Positions 19,022 to 28,039 of a DNA stretch of 64,000 nt are shown piece by piece. Each line of letters opens with the position of its first letter. Positions within the stretch are counted from its first letter, which is position 1. The translations under genes and the position numbers were made by a program. The stretch lies in the NCBI RefSeq assembly GCF_001434665.1, contig NZ_AZDG01000006.1, forward strand, positions 1 through 64,000, given 5' to 3'. The notes below the pieces were generated by a model. It saw nothing but the letters and a program-made list of their open reading frames with translations. It did no database searches and was not told the origin of the DNA. Source of the DNA: Companilactobacillus tucceti DSM 20183. GTDB taxonomy: Bacteria > Bacillota > Bacilli > Lactobacillales > Lactobacillaceae.

Positions 19022-19861
19022 ATGTTCATTGAAATAATAAAAACTATTATTCTGGGTATTATCGAAGGTTTTACTGAGTTTCTACCTATCAGTTCGACTG
19101 GACATTTATACTTAGCCGATGAGTTTGTTAAATTGAATGAATCTGCTGCATTTATTCACATGTTTATGGTTGTTATCCAATTTGGTGCGATCTTAGCAGT
19201 TATCTTAATTTATTTTCACAAACTTAATCCATTTTCACCAAGAAAATCTAGTCACGAAAAAAAGTTAACATGGAACATTTGGTTTAAAGTTTTAGTAGCC
19301 ATCATTCCATCAGTTGTAATTGGATTTCCTCTAAATGATTGGATGGATGCTCATCTAACAAGCTGGCAAGTAATTGCTGCAACACTTTTGATCTATGGTA
19401 TCTTATTCATCATCGTTGAGAACTACTTTAAAAACAAACGTCCACAAGTAACTGATCTCGATAACCTTTCATATAAGACAGCTCTTGAAATCGGACTTTT
19501 CCAAGTATTGTCATTAGTTCCCGGAACATCACGTTCTGGTGCAACTATCTTAGGTGGTATTTCTATTGGTACCTCAAGATTTGTAGCAACTGAGTTTTCA
19601 TTCTTCCTTGCTATTCCAACAATGTTTGGAGCTAGTTTATTGAAGATTTTGAAATACTTTAAAAATGGAAACACATTCACATCTAGCCAAGCTATTATCC
19701 TACTTATCGGTACTTTCGTATCGTTTGTTGTAGCCTATGTTTCAATCAAGTTCTTATTGAACTACATTAAGCATAACGACTTTAAGGCTTTTGGTTGGTA
19801 TAGAATTATCCTAGCTGTTATTGTTATCTTATACTTTGGATTCTTCAAAGCTTTTGTATAG
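19022..19861 (+). CDS. uppP: Undecaprenyl-diphosphatase
   Basis: BacA/UppP integral membrane phosphatase, 279 aa. It recycles undecaprenyl pyrophosphate to the monophosphate carrier used by peptidoglycan and TagO; overexpression gives bacitracin resistance in relatives. Both signature regions are intact: [14 protein letters not shown] (about 15-28) and [13 protein letters not shown] (about 167-179). AGGAGA precedes the ATG, and a perfect terminator follows. A link to the BceRS-BceAB module at 36-41 kb is functional only, not positional. Confidence 0.95.
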   Translation: MFIEIIKTIILGIIEGFTEFLPISSTGHLYLADEFVKLNESAAFIHMFMVVIQFGAILAVILIYFHKLNPFSPRKSSHEKKLTWNIWFKVLVAIIPSVVIGFPLNDWMDAHLTSWQVIAATLLIYGILFIIVENYFKNKRPQVTDLDNLSYKTALEIGLFQVLSLVPGTSRSGATILGGISIGTSRFVATEFSFFLAIPTMFGASLLKILKYFKNGNTFTSSQAIILLIGTFVSFVVAYVSIKFLLNYIKHNDFKAFGWYRIILAVIVILYFGFFKAFV

Positions 19862-19883
19862 AACGCCATCTGGCGTTTTTTTT
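19862..19883 (+). terminator. Terminator after uppP
   Basis: AACGCCA/TGGCGTT stem with two-base loop and eight T. Confidence 0.9.
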
Positions 19884-19896
19884 ATGAAAAAAATTA

Positions 19897-20553
19897 ATGA
19901 AAGAAGTGACTATTATTTTTAAAGAAATTGCTTTAGAAAACTTTACTAATATTCCTCAAGCTGTTTTGGCTGGTGCTAATCGTATTGAATTAAATGACAA
20001 TTTATCTGCAGGTGGAACTACTCCAAGTTTGGGGGTTCTTAAAGAAAGTAGTAAATATCTCCAAGAAAAATCAATTCCATTAGTTGAAATGATCCGTCCA
20101 CGTGGTGGCAATTTTGTCTATAACGACTTAGAAATCAAAATGATGGAAACAGACTTGTTTGAAGCCCAAAAATTGGGTATTGATGCCGTTACATTTGGTG
20201 CTTTAACACAAGAAGGAGAAATTGATGAAGATGCTATGGAACAATTGATTGCTGCAAGTTCTGGTATGCAAGTAGTCTTCCATATGGCTTTTGATGATAT
20301 ATCATCTGATAAACAAAAGGAAAGCATCGATTGGCTAGCTGACCATGACGTTGATCGTATTCTTACTCATGGTGGACCATTTGAAATTCCTATCATGGAT
20401 AATTTAGATAGCCTCCAACAACTAATTGATTACGCTGATGGTCGTATTACGATTCTACCTGGTGGTGGAGTTACATATGAAAATTGTGATGAAATTGCAT
20501 CTAAATTAGGTGTTAAAGAATTGCACGGTACACGTTTGATTGATTTGGCATAA
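19897..20553 (+). CDS. cutC: CutC family protein
   Basis: TIM-barrel CutC protein, 218 aa, once linked to copper homeostasis, though its role is disputed. Motifs: ENFTNIPQAVLAGANRIEL, MIRPRGGNFVYND, VFHMAFDD, DRILTHGG, LPGGGV. The ATG at 19897 has no clear Shine-Dalgarno and its first seven residues are atypical. The usual family start (about IFKEIALENF) suggests initiation near 19917, possibly at a non-ATG codon, so the N-terminus is uncertain. Confidence 0.87.
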   Translation: MKEVTIIFKEIALENFTNIPQAVLAGANRIELNDNLSAGGTTPSLGVLKESSKYLQEKSIPLVEMIRPRGGNFVYNDLEIKMMETDLFEAQKLGIDAVTFGALTQEGEIDEDAMEQLIAASSGMQVVFHMAFDDISSDKQKESIDWLADHDVDRILTHGGPFEIPIMDNLDSLQQLIDYADGRITILPGGGVTYENCDEIASKLGVKELHGTRLIDLA

Positions 20554-20562
20554 TTTATAGAT

Positions 20563-20608
20563 AAAAAGGACCAACTATTCCAGAATTTGAAATAGTTGGT
20601 CCTTTTTT
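20563..20608 (+). terminator. Terminator after cutC
   Basis: Sixteen-base stem AAAAGGACCAACTATT with its complement, followed by six T. Confidence 0.92.
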
Positions 20609-20620
20609 ATTTTTTTTAAA

Positions 20621-20749
20621 TATGCTGCTTAAACGTGCGACAAAAGGTTGCAACCTCCATATAGCTACGAACCACGAATGATTGATGATACCAATCATTC
20701 ATGGTTCTAGGCTATATTCCGGTGGCAAACCACCTTTTGTCACACTCTT
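20621..20749 (-). repeat. Dispersed palindromic repeat, family 1, copy 2
   Basis: Nearly the same sequence as 65-185: outer arms GTGCGACAAAAGG and, reversed, GTGTGACAAAAGG; side hairpins GGTTGCAACC and GGTGG...CCACC; a central stem around ATGATTG/CAATCAT. It ends 7 bases from the mgtE stop codon, the same spacing and orientation as the hpf copy. Confidence 0.85.
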
Positions 20750-20756
20750 CTAATAT

Positions 20757-22130
20757 TCATGCACCAACAAATGACTGTAAAAACATACCTGCAATACTGA
20801 AGTAAATCAATACACTTGTTAAATCACTTAGAGTTGAAATAAATGGTCCACTTGCAACGGCTGGATCAAATCCAAAGCTAGACATTAGCATTGGAATTAA
20901 GCTACCTGCTAAGTTAGCCACCGTTATAGCGGCACACATTGCCAACCCTATAACCATCCCTAAAATGAAATTGTGCTTCCAAAATCCAACAAGTAACAAT
21001 ACTGATGCACCCGTTACAACGCCGGTAATAAATCCAGTTAATAATTCCTTACCAACTAGTTTAAAGAACTCATTGCGATTTATTTCTTCAACAGCTAGTC
21101 TTCTGACAGCCACAGCTAAACTTTGCGTACCAGCATTACCGGCTGTACCGGTTATGGTAGAAATAAATACTGCTAGAATACTTGCTTCAGCCAATAATCC
21201 TTCATAATGATTTATCAATGTAGCAGTAATCATACTTAATAATAATAGCGTAATTAACCATGGCAAACGTTTCGATGCTGCTTTAAGTGGATTATCCTGA
21301 ACGGTCTCATCAACACTAACACCGGCAAGTCCTGAATAGTCTTGCAATGATTCGTCATCAATAACTTCAATAACATCATCAACCGTAACAATTCCGACCA
21401 TTTGATTTGAATGGTCTAAAACGGGAACTGCCAAGAATTCATAATCTCTAAATACTTGTGCAACTTCAGCCTGCTCGGCATCAACGTTGACTGTAATAAT
21501 ATCTGAATTCATGTGATCTTTTAAGGTTGCATTATCGTCTAACATTATCAAATCACGTAAAGACATTACACCAACCAAATCGTCATGATTATCTAAAACA
21601 TACAAGTAATAAATCGTTTCAGCAGTTTCGGCAAATCTCTTTAAATTCCCAATTGCTTCTTTAGCTGTTTCATCCTCATGAAACCTCACGTAGTCGGTAG
21701 TCATAATACCACCGGCGGTTTCTGTATCATAATGTAATAATCCACGTAGATTATTAGCATCCGCTCGAGGCATTTGTCCTAAAAATCTGTCTACTTCTAC
21801 CTTATCTAGGTGTTCCAAAATATCAGCAGCATTATCATCATACATATCGTTTAACATTTGAGAAGCATACGATAAATTCATTTCATTCAAATACTCTGGG
21901 ATCTCTGGTAGATCATCCTCAAGAGTATCGAACATGTCTCCCATTTCATCTGGTTCAAGAATTGTATAGATGCTCAAGCGCTCATCTTTATTTAAGGTTA
22001 GGTAGAAAGTACTCTGGTCATAAAAATGCATATCTAGATAGGTTTTTCGAAATCGCTTTTTATCACCTTTATCTAGATATTTTTTCAACTGGGTAAATTT
22101 TTCCTGCAGTCTTTTTTCATTTTCATCCAT
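20757..22130 (-). CDS. mgtE: Magnesium transporter MgtE
   Basis: Mg2+ channel/transporter, 457 aa. Order: MgtE N domain of superhelical repeats (about 1-130), paired CBS domains (about 131-255) that sense Mg2+, then five transmembrane helices (about 285-455) with GTAGNAGTQSLA and the acidic pore motif DLTSVLIYF. ATG 22130 has AAGGGGTG at good spacing and follows the rluD-like stop by five bases, so it closes the relQ-nadK-rlu-mgtE operon. Confidence 0.95.
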   Translation of the reverse strand: MDENEKRLQEKFTQLKKYLDKGDKKRFRKTYLDMHFYDQSTFYLTLNKDERLSIYTILEPDEMGDMFDTLEDDLPEIPEYLNEMNLSYASQMLNDMYDDNAADILEHLDKVEVDRFLGQMPRADANNLRGLLHYDTETAGGIMTTDYVRFHEDETAKEAIGNLKRFAETAETIYYLYVLDNHDDLVGVMSLRDLIMLDDNATLKDHMNSDIITVNVDAEQAEVAQVFRDYEFLAVPVLDHSNQMVGIVTVDDVIEVIDDESLQDYSGLAGVSVDETVQDNPLKAASKRLPWLITLLLLSMITATLINHYEGLLAEASILAVFISTITGTAGNAGTQSLAVAVRRLAVEEINRNEFFKLVGKELLTGFITGVVTGASVLLLVGFWKHNFILGMVIGLAMCAAITVANLAGSLIPMLMSSFGFDPAVASGPFISTLSDLTSVLIYFSIAGMFLQSFVGA

Positions 22131-22135
22131 TGTTT

Positions 22136-23041
22136 TCACCCCTTTAACGCACTCCTTAACAATACCATATCTTCAGGAATTGGTGCCGTTAATTTTAATA
22201 GCTTTTTAGTAACTGGATGAATAATTTGAAGTTGATAACAATGCAATGCCTGGCGATTTATCCGAGGGTCCTTTTTTAAACTATACATTTCATCCCCAAT
22301 GATCGGGTGCCCTATAGCTGATAAATGAACCCTTATTTGATGTGTTCGTCCTGTTAATAATTTAAGCTTCAACATACTGTCATTTTCATAATTTTCAACA
22401 GTTTCATAGATTGTCCTTGACTCTTTGCCAAGTTTATAATCGATTGATCTCAAATAAAAAGCCTTAGGATCAATACCAATTGGCAAATCTATCAGTCCGT
22501 TTTGAGGTTGAACTTCACCATATACAAGAGCCAAATAATACTTTTTAAAATCATCTGAATGAAGTATTTGGTCTAAAAGCGAATGAGTATAAGAATTTTT
22601 AGCAAAGACCATTAATCCCGAGGTTTCTCGATCCAATCTAGTAACAAGATGAATTGAAGAATTCTCTTCTTTAGATTGAAGATAATATTTTACAACATTA
22701 GCCATAGTCCTACTCGAACGTGCTTTGGCAGGCAAACTTGCTAGCCCCGGTGGTTTATTAACTACAAGTAAATACTTATCTTCATAAATAACATCCAGTT
22801 GTCCTTCCATAGGCTCAATTAAATCCGAAGGTTGCTCATTATTTAAAACGACTAACAAGGTGTCTCCCGTTTGCATTTTAAAATTAAAATGACGCTGTTT
22901 ATGATTTACGTAGATTTGCCCGCCCTTATTTTTTAAATTATGTAATTGACTAGAAGAGAAATTGTGTTGGATCAAGAATTTCCTTAGTATCTTTTTATCC
23001 GTTTCTTGAATTATGAATTTTAAAAAGCGATTATTCTGCAT
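22136..23041 (-). CDS. RluA/RluD-family pseudouridine synthase
   Basis: Isomerises uridine to pseudouridine in rRNA or tRNA; 301 aa. An N-terminal S4-like segment (about 20-70) leads into the catalytic domain with HLVTRLDRETSGLMVFAK, where the Asp of RLD is the nucleophile, and TGRTHQIRVHLSAIGHPIIGD near the C-terminus. By position it corresponds to Bacillus YjbO. Its ATG overlaps the nadK stop. Confidence 0.93.
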   Translation of the reverse strand: MQNNRFLKFIIQETDKKILRKFLIQHNFSSSQLHNLKNKGGQIYVNHKQRHFNFKMQTGDTLLVVLNNEQPSDLIEPMEGQLDVIYEDKYLLVVNKPPGLASLPAKARSSRTMANVVKYYLQSKEENSSIHLVTRLDRETSGLMVFAKNSYTHSLLDQILHSDDFKKYYLALVYGEVQPQNGLIDLPIGIDPKAFYLRSIDYKLGKESRTIYETVENYENDSMLKLKLLTGRTHQIRVHLSAIGHPIIGDEMYSLKKDPRINRQALHCYQLQIIHPVTKKLLKLTAPIPEDMVLLRSALKG

Positions 23042-23840
23042 CTTGACCTAAGAAAGCTGTCCCAACTCTAGTCCAAAAATGGCGATGTCGATATTGTGCA
23101 AACTGTGCACGTTGACTATTTAAACGAATTGAAATTCTTTTTACTTTCATCAATTTTGTCGTAATCCCATCACAACTAATAACATAATCATCTGCAACTT
23201 GTGGATAAAGATCAACTTGTTGGTTGTGAGGAATCAACAATGGTGATGAAATAGTTCTATAAACACGATTATTTATAGAAGCCATTTCCACCATTTGAAA
23301 TACGCTAATTTTAGGATGTACTAAAGCCCCACCAATGGCTTTTGAATATGCGGTAGAACCAGTTGGTGTTGAAAAGCACAATCCATCTCCACGAAAACTT
23401 TCAAAAAATTCTCCATCTATATCAACACTAGTCTTCATAGTCATTGACGATAAACGTCTTACTACAGCCTCATTGATTGCGATCTCATGCAAGTAACGAC
23501 CATCTTCACTCTCAACTTTAATATCGATCAGTGGATAACTTGTTGAAGGGATTTTGTCTTTATATTCTTTGATCCTCTGTGTTAGTTCAGGTATTTCTTG
23601 ATCGGTCCAATCAGAATAGAATCCTAAATGACCTGTATGTAACGCCAGAAACTTAACTTTATCTAGATGATTAGCATACGCATGAAAGGTACTCAAAAGA
23701 GTTCCATCACCACCCACACTAATTACTAAATCGGGACTGCGGCGATACTCTTCTAAGCCCAAGTCTTTTAAATTAGACCTGATCTTATCGCCAGCAATTA
23801 CTGATTGTTTCTTATTGTTATTATTGACCCAAAATTTCAT
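23031..23840 (-). CDS. nadK: NAD kinase
   Basis: Phosphorylates NAD to NADP; 269 aa. The GGDG motif (ISVGGDGTLLS, about 40-50) and the conserved GDGLCFSTPTGSTAYSKA segment are intact. It starts in a TAATG overlap with relQ and ends overlapping the next gene, so relQ, nadK, rluD-like and mgtE appear to be one coupled operon, as in Bacillus (yjbM-nadF-yjbO-mgtE). Confidence 0.97.
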   Translation of the reverse strand: MKFWVNNNNKKQSVIAGDKIRSNLKDLGLEEYRRSPDLVISVGGDGTLLSTFHAYANHLDKVKFLALHTGHLGFYSDWTDQEIPELTQRIKEYKDKIPSTSYPLIDIKVESEDGRYLHEIAINEAVVRRLSSMTMKTSVDIDGEFFESFRGDGLCFSTPTGSTAYSKAIGGALVHPKISVFQMVEMASINNRVYRTISSPLLIPHNQQVDLYPQVADDYVISCDGITTKLMKVKRISIRLNSQRAQFAQYRHRHFWTRVGTAFLGQDAE

Positions 23841-24493
23841 TAATTTTTATCCTTCGTAGAATTATTGATATCTCTTTTACTATCCGTAAAATATTGTTGG
23901 GCATCTTGAATTTCACCTCTGATTTTCGACATCTCTTCATCAAGCATAAAAGATGCTTCAGCGGCTCGTTTCAATCGTTCATTTATTTCTTCTGGAAAAT
24001 CACCACGATATTTGTAGTTCAATGAATGTTCGATCGTTGACCAAAAATTCATGGCTAAAGTTCTAATTTGTATCTCGGCAATAATATTTTTTTGCCCTTT
24101 AGAAGTTTGAATAGGATACTCAATAACAACATGATATGATCTATAACCACTAGGTTTACTATTGGCAATATAATCACGTTCCTCAACTACTTGCATATCT
24201 TCTCTAGCATGAAGTAACTTAGCAACATCATAGATATCCTCAACAAATTGACACTGAATTCTGATACCAGCAATGTCTTGCATGTCTTGTTCTAAAAGAT
24301 CCTCTGAAATATATCTTCGACGCATCTTTTCTTTGATACTATCGACAGTTTTAACACGTCCAGTTACAAATTCGATTGGCGAATGCTCATTTTTCTCTAA
24401 AAATTCTTTTCGTAAGTTTCGAAACTTCAATTTAAGTTCGTCGACTGTTTGCGAATAGGGTATTAAAAACTCGTTCCATTTAATTCTTGTCAT
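23840..24493 (-). CDS. relQ: Small alarmone synthetase RelQ
   Basis: Single-domain (p)ppGpp synthetase, 217 aa, without hydrolase or regulatory domains. Synthetase motifs include the conserved MQDIAGIRIQC, SKPSGYRSYHVVI and AEIQIRTLAMNFWSTIEH. It makes ppGpp/pppGpp (and pGpp in relatives) under cell-wall or other stress. ATG 24493 follows AAGGTGGG; the upstream in-frame extension has no such signal. It is divergent from spxH. Confidence 0.93.
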   Translation of the reverse strand: MTRIKWNEFLIPYSQTVDELKLKFRNLRKEFLEKNEHSPIEFVTGRVKTVDSIKEKMRRRYISEDLLEQDMQDIAGIRIQCQFVEDIYDVAKLLHAREDMQVVEERDYIANSKPSGYRSYHVVIEYPIQTSKGQKNIIAEIQIRTLAMNFWSTIEHSLNYKYRGDFPEEINERLKRAAEASFMLDEEMSKIRGEIQDAQQYFTDSKRDINNSTKDKN

Positions 24494-24636
24494 ATTAACC
24501 CACCTTACCACTTTAAATATATCGTAATTCACCTGAAGATTCATCTAAATAGCAAAATTGGTCCATAGAGTTATTATTTTACCTTTTATAAGTTTGCTGT
24601 TATGATGACTATGCTAGAGATATGGAGGGAAACAAA

Positions 24637-25290
24637 ATGTGGGAAGTATTCTTATATATTAATCCCTTGTGTTCGTATTGCTTGAAAGTTGAACAAGCTA
24701 TTATAGATTTCACAAGAAAACACGATATTGAAACTCAATACCACTTTGTAACCACTAATAACATGGAAACAATTAATGAATATATGCAATTAAAAGGATA
24801 TCAACTTTGTGACCTGCAAAACCGGTCAAAAGTTTCAACAGATATTTACGAAGCCGCTAGCCTTTATAAGGCAGCATCCTGTCAGGGAAATAAGAAAGCT
24901 CGTAACTTCTTAATGAATTTACAAGAACAGATCAATGTTTTGGATAATCCTTTTAATGCTGAATCAGTCAAAGTGGCCATCAATGACAGTGGGCTTGATT
25001 ACGAAGCTATAATGGAAGACAAACAAAGCGAATGCGTCGAACAAGGTATTCAAAGAGACCAGCAATTAGCGATTGAAATGAATATTACCAAAGCGCCTAC
25101 AGTTGTTGTCTTCGATTTAAACAATGAAGACAGACCTGGCGTAATGATCGATGATTTCGGAAGTAAAACATCTGAAGAAGTCATCAATAGTAATCTAACA
25201 GCAATGTTAGAAGCAGCTATACCAGAAGTTGCTGAACAACCTACTATTAATAGCAGTACAGTAATTAGTTTAGATAAATTTAGAAGATAA
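24637..25290 (+). CDS. spxH: ClpXP adaptor SpxH (YjbH), DsbA-like
   Basis: DsbA-like thioredoxin-fold protein, 217 aa. CSYC near residue 13 is the redox-type motif, and the cis-proline segment TKAPTVVVFD is present near 150. In Firmicutes SpxH delivers Spx to ClpXP. Its target gene spxA is in this window (34.7 kb). ATG 24637 has GGAGGG at good spacing; the ATG 15 bases earlier overlaps that Shine-Dalgarno. Gene order spxH-coiA-mecA-spxA is the conserved Firmicutes one, apart from insertions. Confidence 0.88.
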   Translation: MWEVFLYINPLCSYCLKVEQAIIDFTRKHDIETQYHFVTTNNMETINEYMQLKGYQLCDLQNRSKVSTDIYEAASLYKAASCQGNKKARNFLMNLQEQINVLDNPFNAESVKVAINDSGLDYEAIMEDKQSECVEQGIQRDQQLAIEMNITKAPTVVVFDLNNEDRPGVMIDDFGSKTSEEVINSNLTAMLEAAIPEVAEQPTINSSTVISLDKFRR

Positions 25291-25304
25291 TTTTAGTTTC
25301 TACT

Positions 25305-25338
25305 TAGAACTTGTTCAATAGAGCAAGTTCTTTTTTTT
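25305..25338. terminator. Terminator between spxH and coiA
   Basis: AGAACTTGTTC/GAGCAAGTTCT stem and eight T on the plus strand. The A-rich left flank could also serve coiA. Confidence 0.85.
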
Positions 25339-25359
25339 TACCAAAAATCATAAAAAAAC

Positions 25360-26220
25360 TTAATTCATACCTTTGTAAAGTAATGGTTGTTCCAAGTTTC
25401 TTGGCTTTTCTCCACAAACTATTCTCCAATAATGATTGCTGTATATTGGTTTTTGGCAATGCAAGATTTTACTAGATAAAAATTCTTCCACAGTTTTCTC
25501 ATGTTTATTAAAGAAACTTTCTTTAAGTTTATCCACTTTTACACCACGGATATTCCTTATTTTATTAATTTGATAACCATCCACTCTAATCGGTGGATAA
25601 CTTTTAAATTCAGTTTTGAATTTTAACAATTCTCTTATTCCATCTGTGCGAAACTCGATCTTGTTATAAATGATTTTATTAAATAGGCCCACATATCTGA
25701 TCTGATAAAATAATTGATACACTTTTTTATCTGAATCTAACATGATCAAATAAAATCCCCAATTATTATCGTACGATAAAAACTTGAGATGTTTCTTCAG
25801 TATCTTATTGTTTAAATAACTACCTCCAAGTATCCAGACACTCTTAATCCCCAGTTTATTGTAGCCCTCTATGCGCTCTTTTAATTTAGAAGTTTTAATA
25901 ATGGCACATTGATATTCTAAAACAAGATTATCAGCCAGCATTATATCTGGTCTTTGTTTGATTTCTGACAAAAACGCTTCCTGCTTTATATCGAGATATC
26001 CTAACTCTGAAAAATCTCTCACCAAAATATCTTTTCCACATTTATGAATATCACGTTCATTTATTTCGTTAAACTTCTTATTCAAGTGTTGAAAATATGA
26101 TGTATCATTTTTTTGAATCAACTTAACTTCCTTTAGGCACTTGGGACAACGGAATTGTTCAATTCTATCCACCTCAATTGCGTAAATAAGTTTATCTGCG
26201 TCATTTAATGCTGCATACAT
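25360..26220 (-). CDS. coiA: Competence protein CoiA
   Basis: Nuclease-like transformation protein, 286 aa. N-terminal zinc-type cysteines (CPKC) plus HKCGKD, then a PD-(D/E)XK-like core RPDIMLADNLVLEYQCA followed by the conserved IEGYNKLGIKSVWILG. It promotes recombination of incoming DNA. ATG 26220 has GAGGTG upstream, so earlier in-frame codons were rejected. Its promoter region carries the same 13-base motif as comFA. A palindromic repeat lies between it and the heme operon. Confidence 0.92.
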   Translation of the reverse strand: MYAALNDADKLIYAIEVDRIEQFRCPKCLKEVKLIQKNDTSYFQHLNKKFNEINERDIHKCGKDILVRDFSELGYLDIKQEAFLSEIKQRPDIMLADNLVLEYQCAIIKTSKLKERIEGYNKLGIKSVWILGGSYLNNKILKKHLKFLSYDNNWGFYLIMLDSDKKVYQLFYQIRYVGLFNKIIYNKIEFRTDGIRELLKFKTEFKSYPPIRVDGYQINKIRNIRGVKVDKLKESFFNKHEKTVEEFLSSKILHCQKPIYSNHYWRIVCGEKPRNLEQPLLYKGMN

Positions 26221-26236
26221 TATTATCACCTCAATA

Positions 26237-26249
26237 AAAATTACGAAAA
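26237..26249 (-). promoter_or_regulatory. Putative competence promoter box for coiA
   Basis: TTTTCGTAATTTT (minus strand), identical to the comFA element. Here it is 16 bases upstream of the ATG, leaving room for the Shine-Dalgarno. Confidence 0.55.
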
Positions 26250-26269
26250 AAGTATATATGCTAGTTAAA

Positions 26270-26390
26270 TATGCAGCATAAACGTGCAATGACACACAGC
26301 TTTTTCCACTTAGAACAAAAGGTCCTATCAATCCAAAATCGGATTGATAGGACCTTCTGAACATGTATCATTACACTCTCAGACTTTGTA
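26270..26390. repeat. Dispersed palindromic repeat, family 2, copy 1
   Basis: Palindrome centred on GGTCCTATCAATCC and its complement GGATTGATAGGACC with a six-base loop. The left flank (CACAGCTTTTTCC) and right flank (GAACATGTATCATT) match copy 2 at 49551-49680. The right arm runs into the ATPase gene and contains its last codons and TAA stop. The left flank (GCAGCATAAACGTGC) resembles the left end of family 1. Confidence 0.8.
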
Positions 26391-27087
26391 TCAAACGTTT
26401 ATTCCCCGAATCATCTTGATAAATTTTAAATTCGGTTCCAAAAACTTTTTTCAAATTGTCTTCATTCAAAATCTCAGTTGAACCTGATTCAACTATTCTT
26501 CCATCTTTATATAACAAAATATTATCCGCCAAAATAGCTAAAGTATCTAAGTCATGGTCAACTATAAAGAAATGTTGATCAGAATTCTTTATTAACTTTA
26601 CTAAGCTCTCTTTATACAACGGATCCAAATTATTAAATGGCTCATCAAGGTAAACATATGGTGTTTGCTCACACAATACGGCCAAAACTAAAATAACTTG
26701 TTGTTGTCCACCAGACAATTGATTGAACGGTAAATCCAATTTGTCAGTTAAATCAAAATAATCCAAATACTTAAAATAATCGATATTTTGTATATTGCTC
26801 ATTTCAAAAATCGACCGTACACTGATTAATCCATAAATTTGTTCTCTTTGATTAAAATATGACAACAATCGGCTTTTTTTAGAAATCGATAAATACTTAA
26901 TATCCTTATGATCGTATTCAATGATTCCTTGATAGTTTTTTATTTGACCTGATAATATCTTTAATATCGTACTTTTACCACTCCCATTTGGACCAATCAA
27001 AGCTGTAATTCCTTGATCAAATTTCAGTGAAATATCATATATGACCTGTTTTTTTTCATATGAGAAATTAATATTCTTTGCTTCCAT
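26371..27087 (-). CDS. Heme/iron ABC transporter ATPase
   Basis: ABC ATPase, 238 aa. Walker A GPNGSGKST, signature LSGGQQQV, Walker B PYVYLDEPFNNLD, and switch His in FIVDHD. It should power the IsdF-like permease encoded just upstream; the genes overlap by 20 bases, and ATG 27087 has GAGGTAG upstream. It is the last gene of the five-gene heme operon. Its final codons lie inside a family 2 repeat arm, so the C-terminus (SLRV) may have been altered by the insertion. Confidence 0.9.
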   Translation of the reverse strand: MEAKNINFSYEKKQVIYDISLKFDQGITALIGPNGSGKSTILKILSGQIKNYQGIIEYDHKDIKYLSISKKSRLLSYFNQREQIYGLISVRSIFEMSNIQNIDYFKYLDYFDLTDKLDLPFNQLSGGQQQVILVLAVLCEQTPYVYLDEPFNNLDPLYKESLVKLIKNSDQHFFIVDHDLDTLAILADNILLYKDGRIVESGSTEILNEDNLKKVFGTEFKIYQDDSGNKRLIQSLRV

Positions 27088-28039
27088 GGCTACCTCGTAA
27101 AACAATATAAAATAGAACTGGTGCACAAATCAGACTGCAAATCAGACCAGCTGGTATTTCCACTGGGTAAAACAAATTTCGACCTATAAAATCAGAAATC
27201 AACATTAAGTTTGCACCTAACATAAAAGTATCGATGAAATAGTGTTTAACATTAGTCCCATTAATTACCTTAATGATATTAGGGATAACGATCCCAATAA
27301 AGAAGAACTCTCCGACTATTCCTACAATGGCTGAAATAGCGAGACTGATTATTAACAAAATAGACAAATTAGTCTTCTTGACGTCAATACCTAATTCAAT
27401 TATTTTCTGGTCATTAAACGAATAGTACGGTATATATTTTTCAAATAAAATTAGTTCCGTAACTATCACTACACCTAAAATTATCATCAAATAAGTCACA
27501 CTCGGACTTATCAAATTAAATCCAGAAAACAAGTTGATCTGAACGTGCGTAAAATAACTTAAAACTTGATTGAGACTTATAAAAAGAATCGTTAGACATA
27601 CTCCGAATAAAACAAATCTTGTCGGACTGATTTCTTTATTTTTCAACCAAATCAAAATAACAACTAATATTAACGCACCTACTAATCCATAGACAACTTT
27701 CGATCCTAAAAATGCCGGCAAAAATATTGCCAGTAAATTTTTGAAAAAGCTAGTTCCTGAAGTTAATCCAACTAATCCTGGGTCAACCAAATTATTTCTA
27801 AAAATCAATTGCAAAAATAATCCTGATAAACTGATCAATCCACCAGTAAATAAGGCAACCATCGTTCTCGATAATCTTAATTGAAGAATCGGATAATCAT
27901 TAATTCTTAAATTGAACAAATTTAGCAGACTGTTATCACCTGAGATAATATTCAATATTCCAAACACAATCAGTGCCAAAATATTAAAGCTCAAAAAAAG
28001 ATTAATTTTATTTTTCGTTAACAATTTTATCAATTCCAT
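27068..28039 (-). CDS. isdF: FecCD-type heme/iron permease (IsdF-like)
   Basis: Polytopic permease of the BtuC/FecCD family, 323 aa, with about nine to ten hydrophobic helices. Family motifs: LRLSRTMVALFTGGLISLSG near residue 55, DPGLVGLTSGTSF, and GEFFFIGIVIPNI near 240. It forms the membrane channel of the heme importer. AAGGCG precedes the ATG. It overlaps the upstream isdE end and the downstream ATPase start, indicating tight coupling. Confidence 0.9.
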   Translation of the reverse strand: MELIKLLTKNKINLFLSFNILALIVFGILNIISGDNSLLNLFNLRINDYPILQLRLSRTMVALFTGGLISLSGLFLQLIFRNNLVDPGLVGLTSGTSFFKNLLAIFLPAFLGSKVVYGLVGALILVVILIWLKNKEISPTRFVLFGVCLTILFISLNQVLSYFTHVQINLFSGFNLISPSVTYLMIILGVVIVTELILFEKYIPYYSFNDQKIIELGIDVKKTNLSILLIISLAISAIVGIVGEFFFIGIVIPNIIKVINGTNVKHYFIDTFMLGANLMLISDFIGRNLFYPVEIPAGLICSLICAPVLFYIVLRGSHGSKEY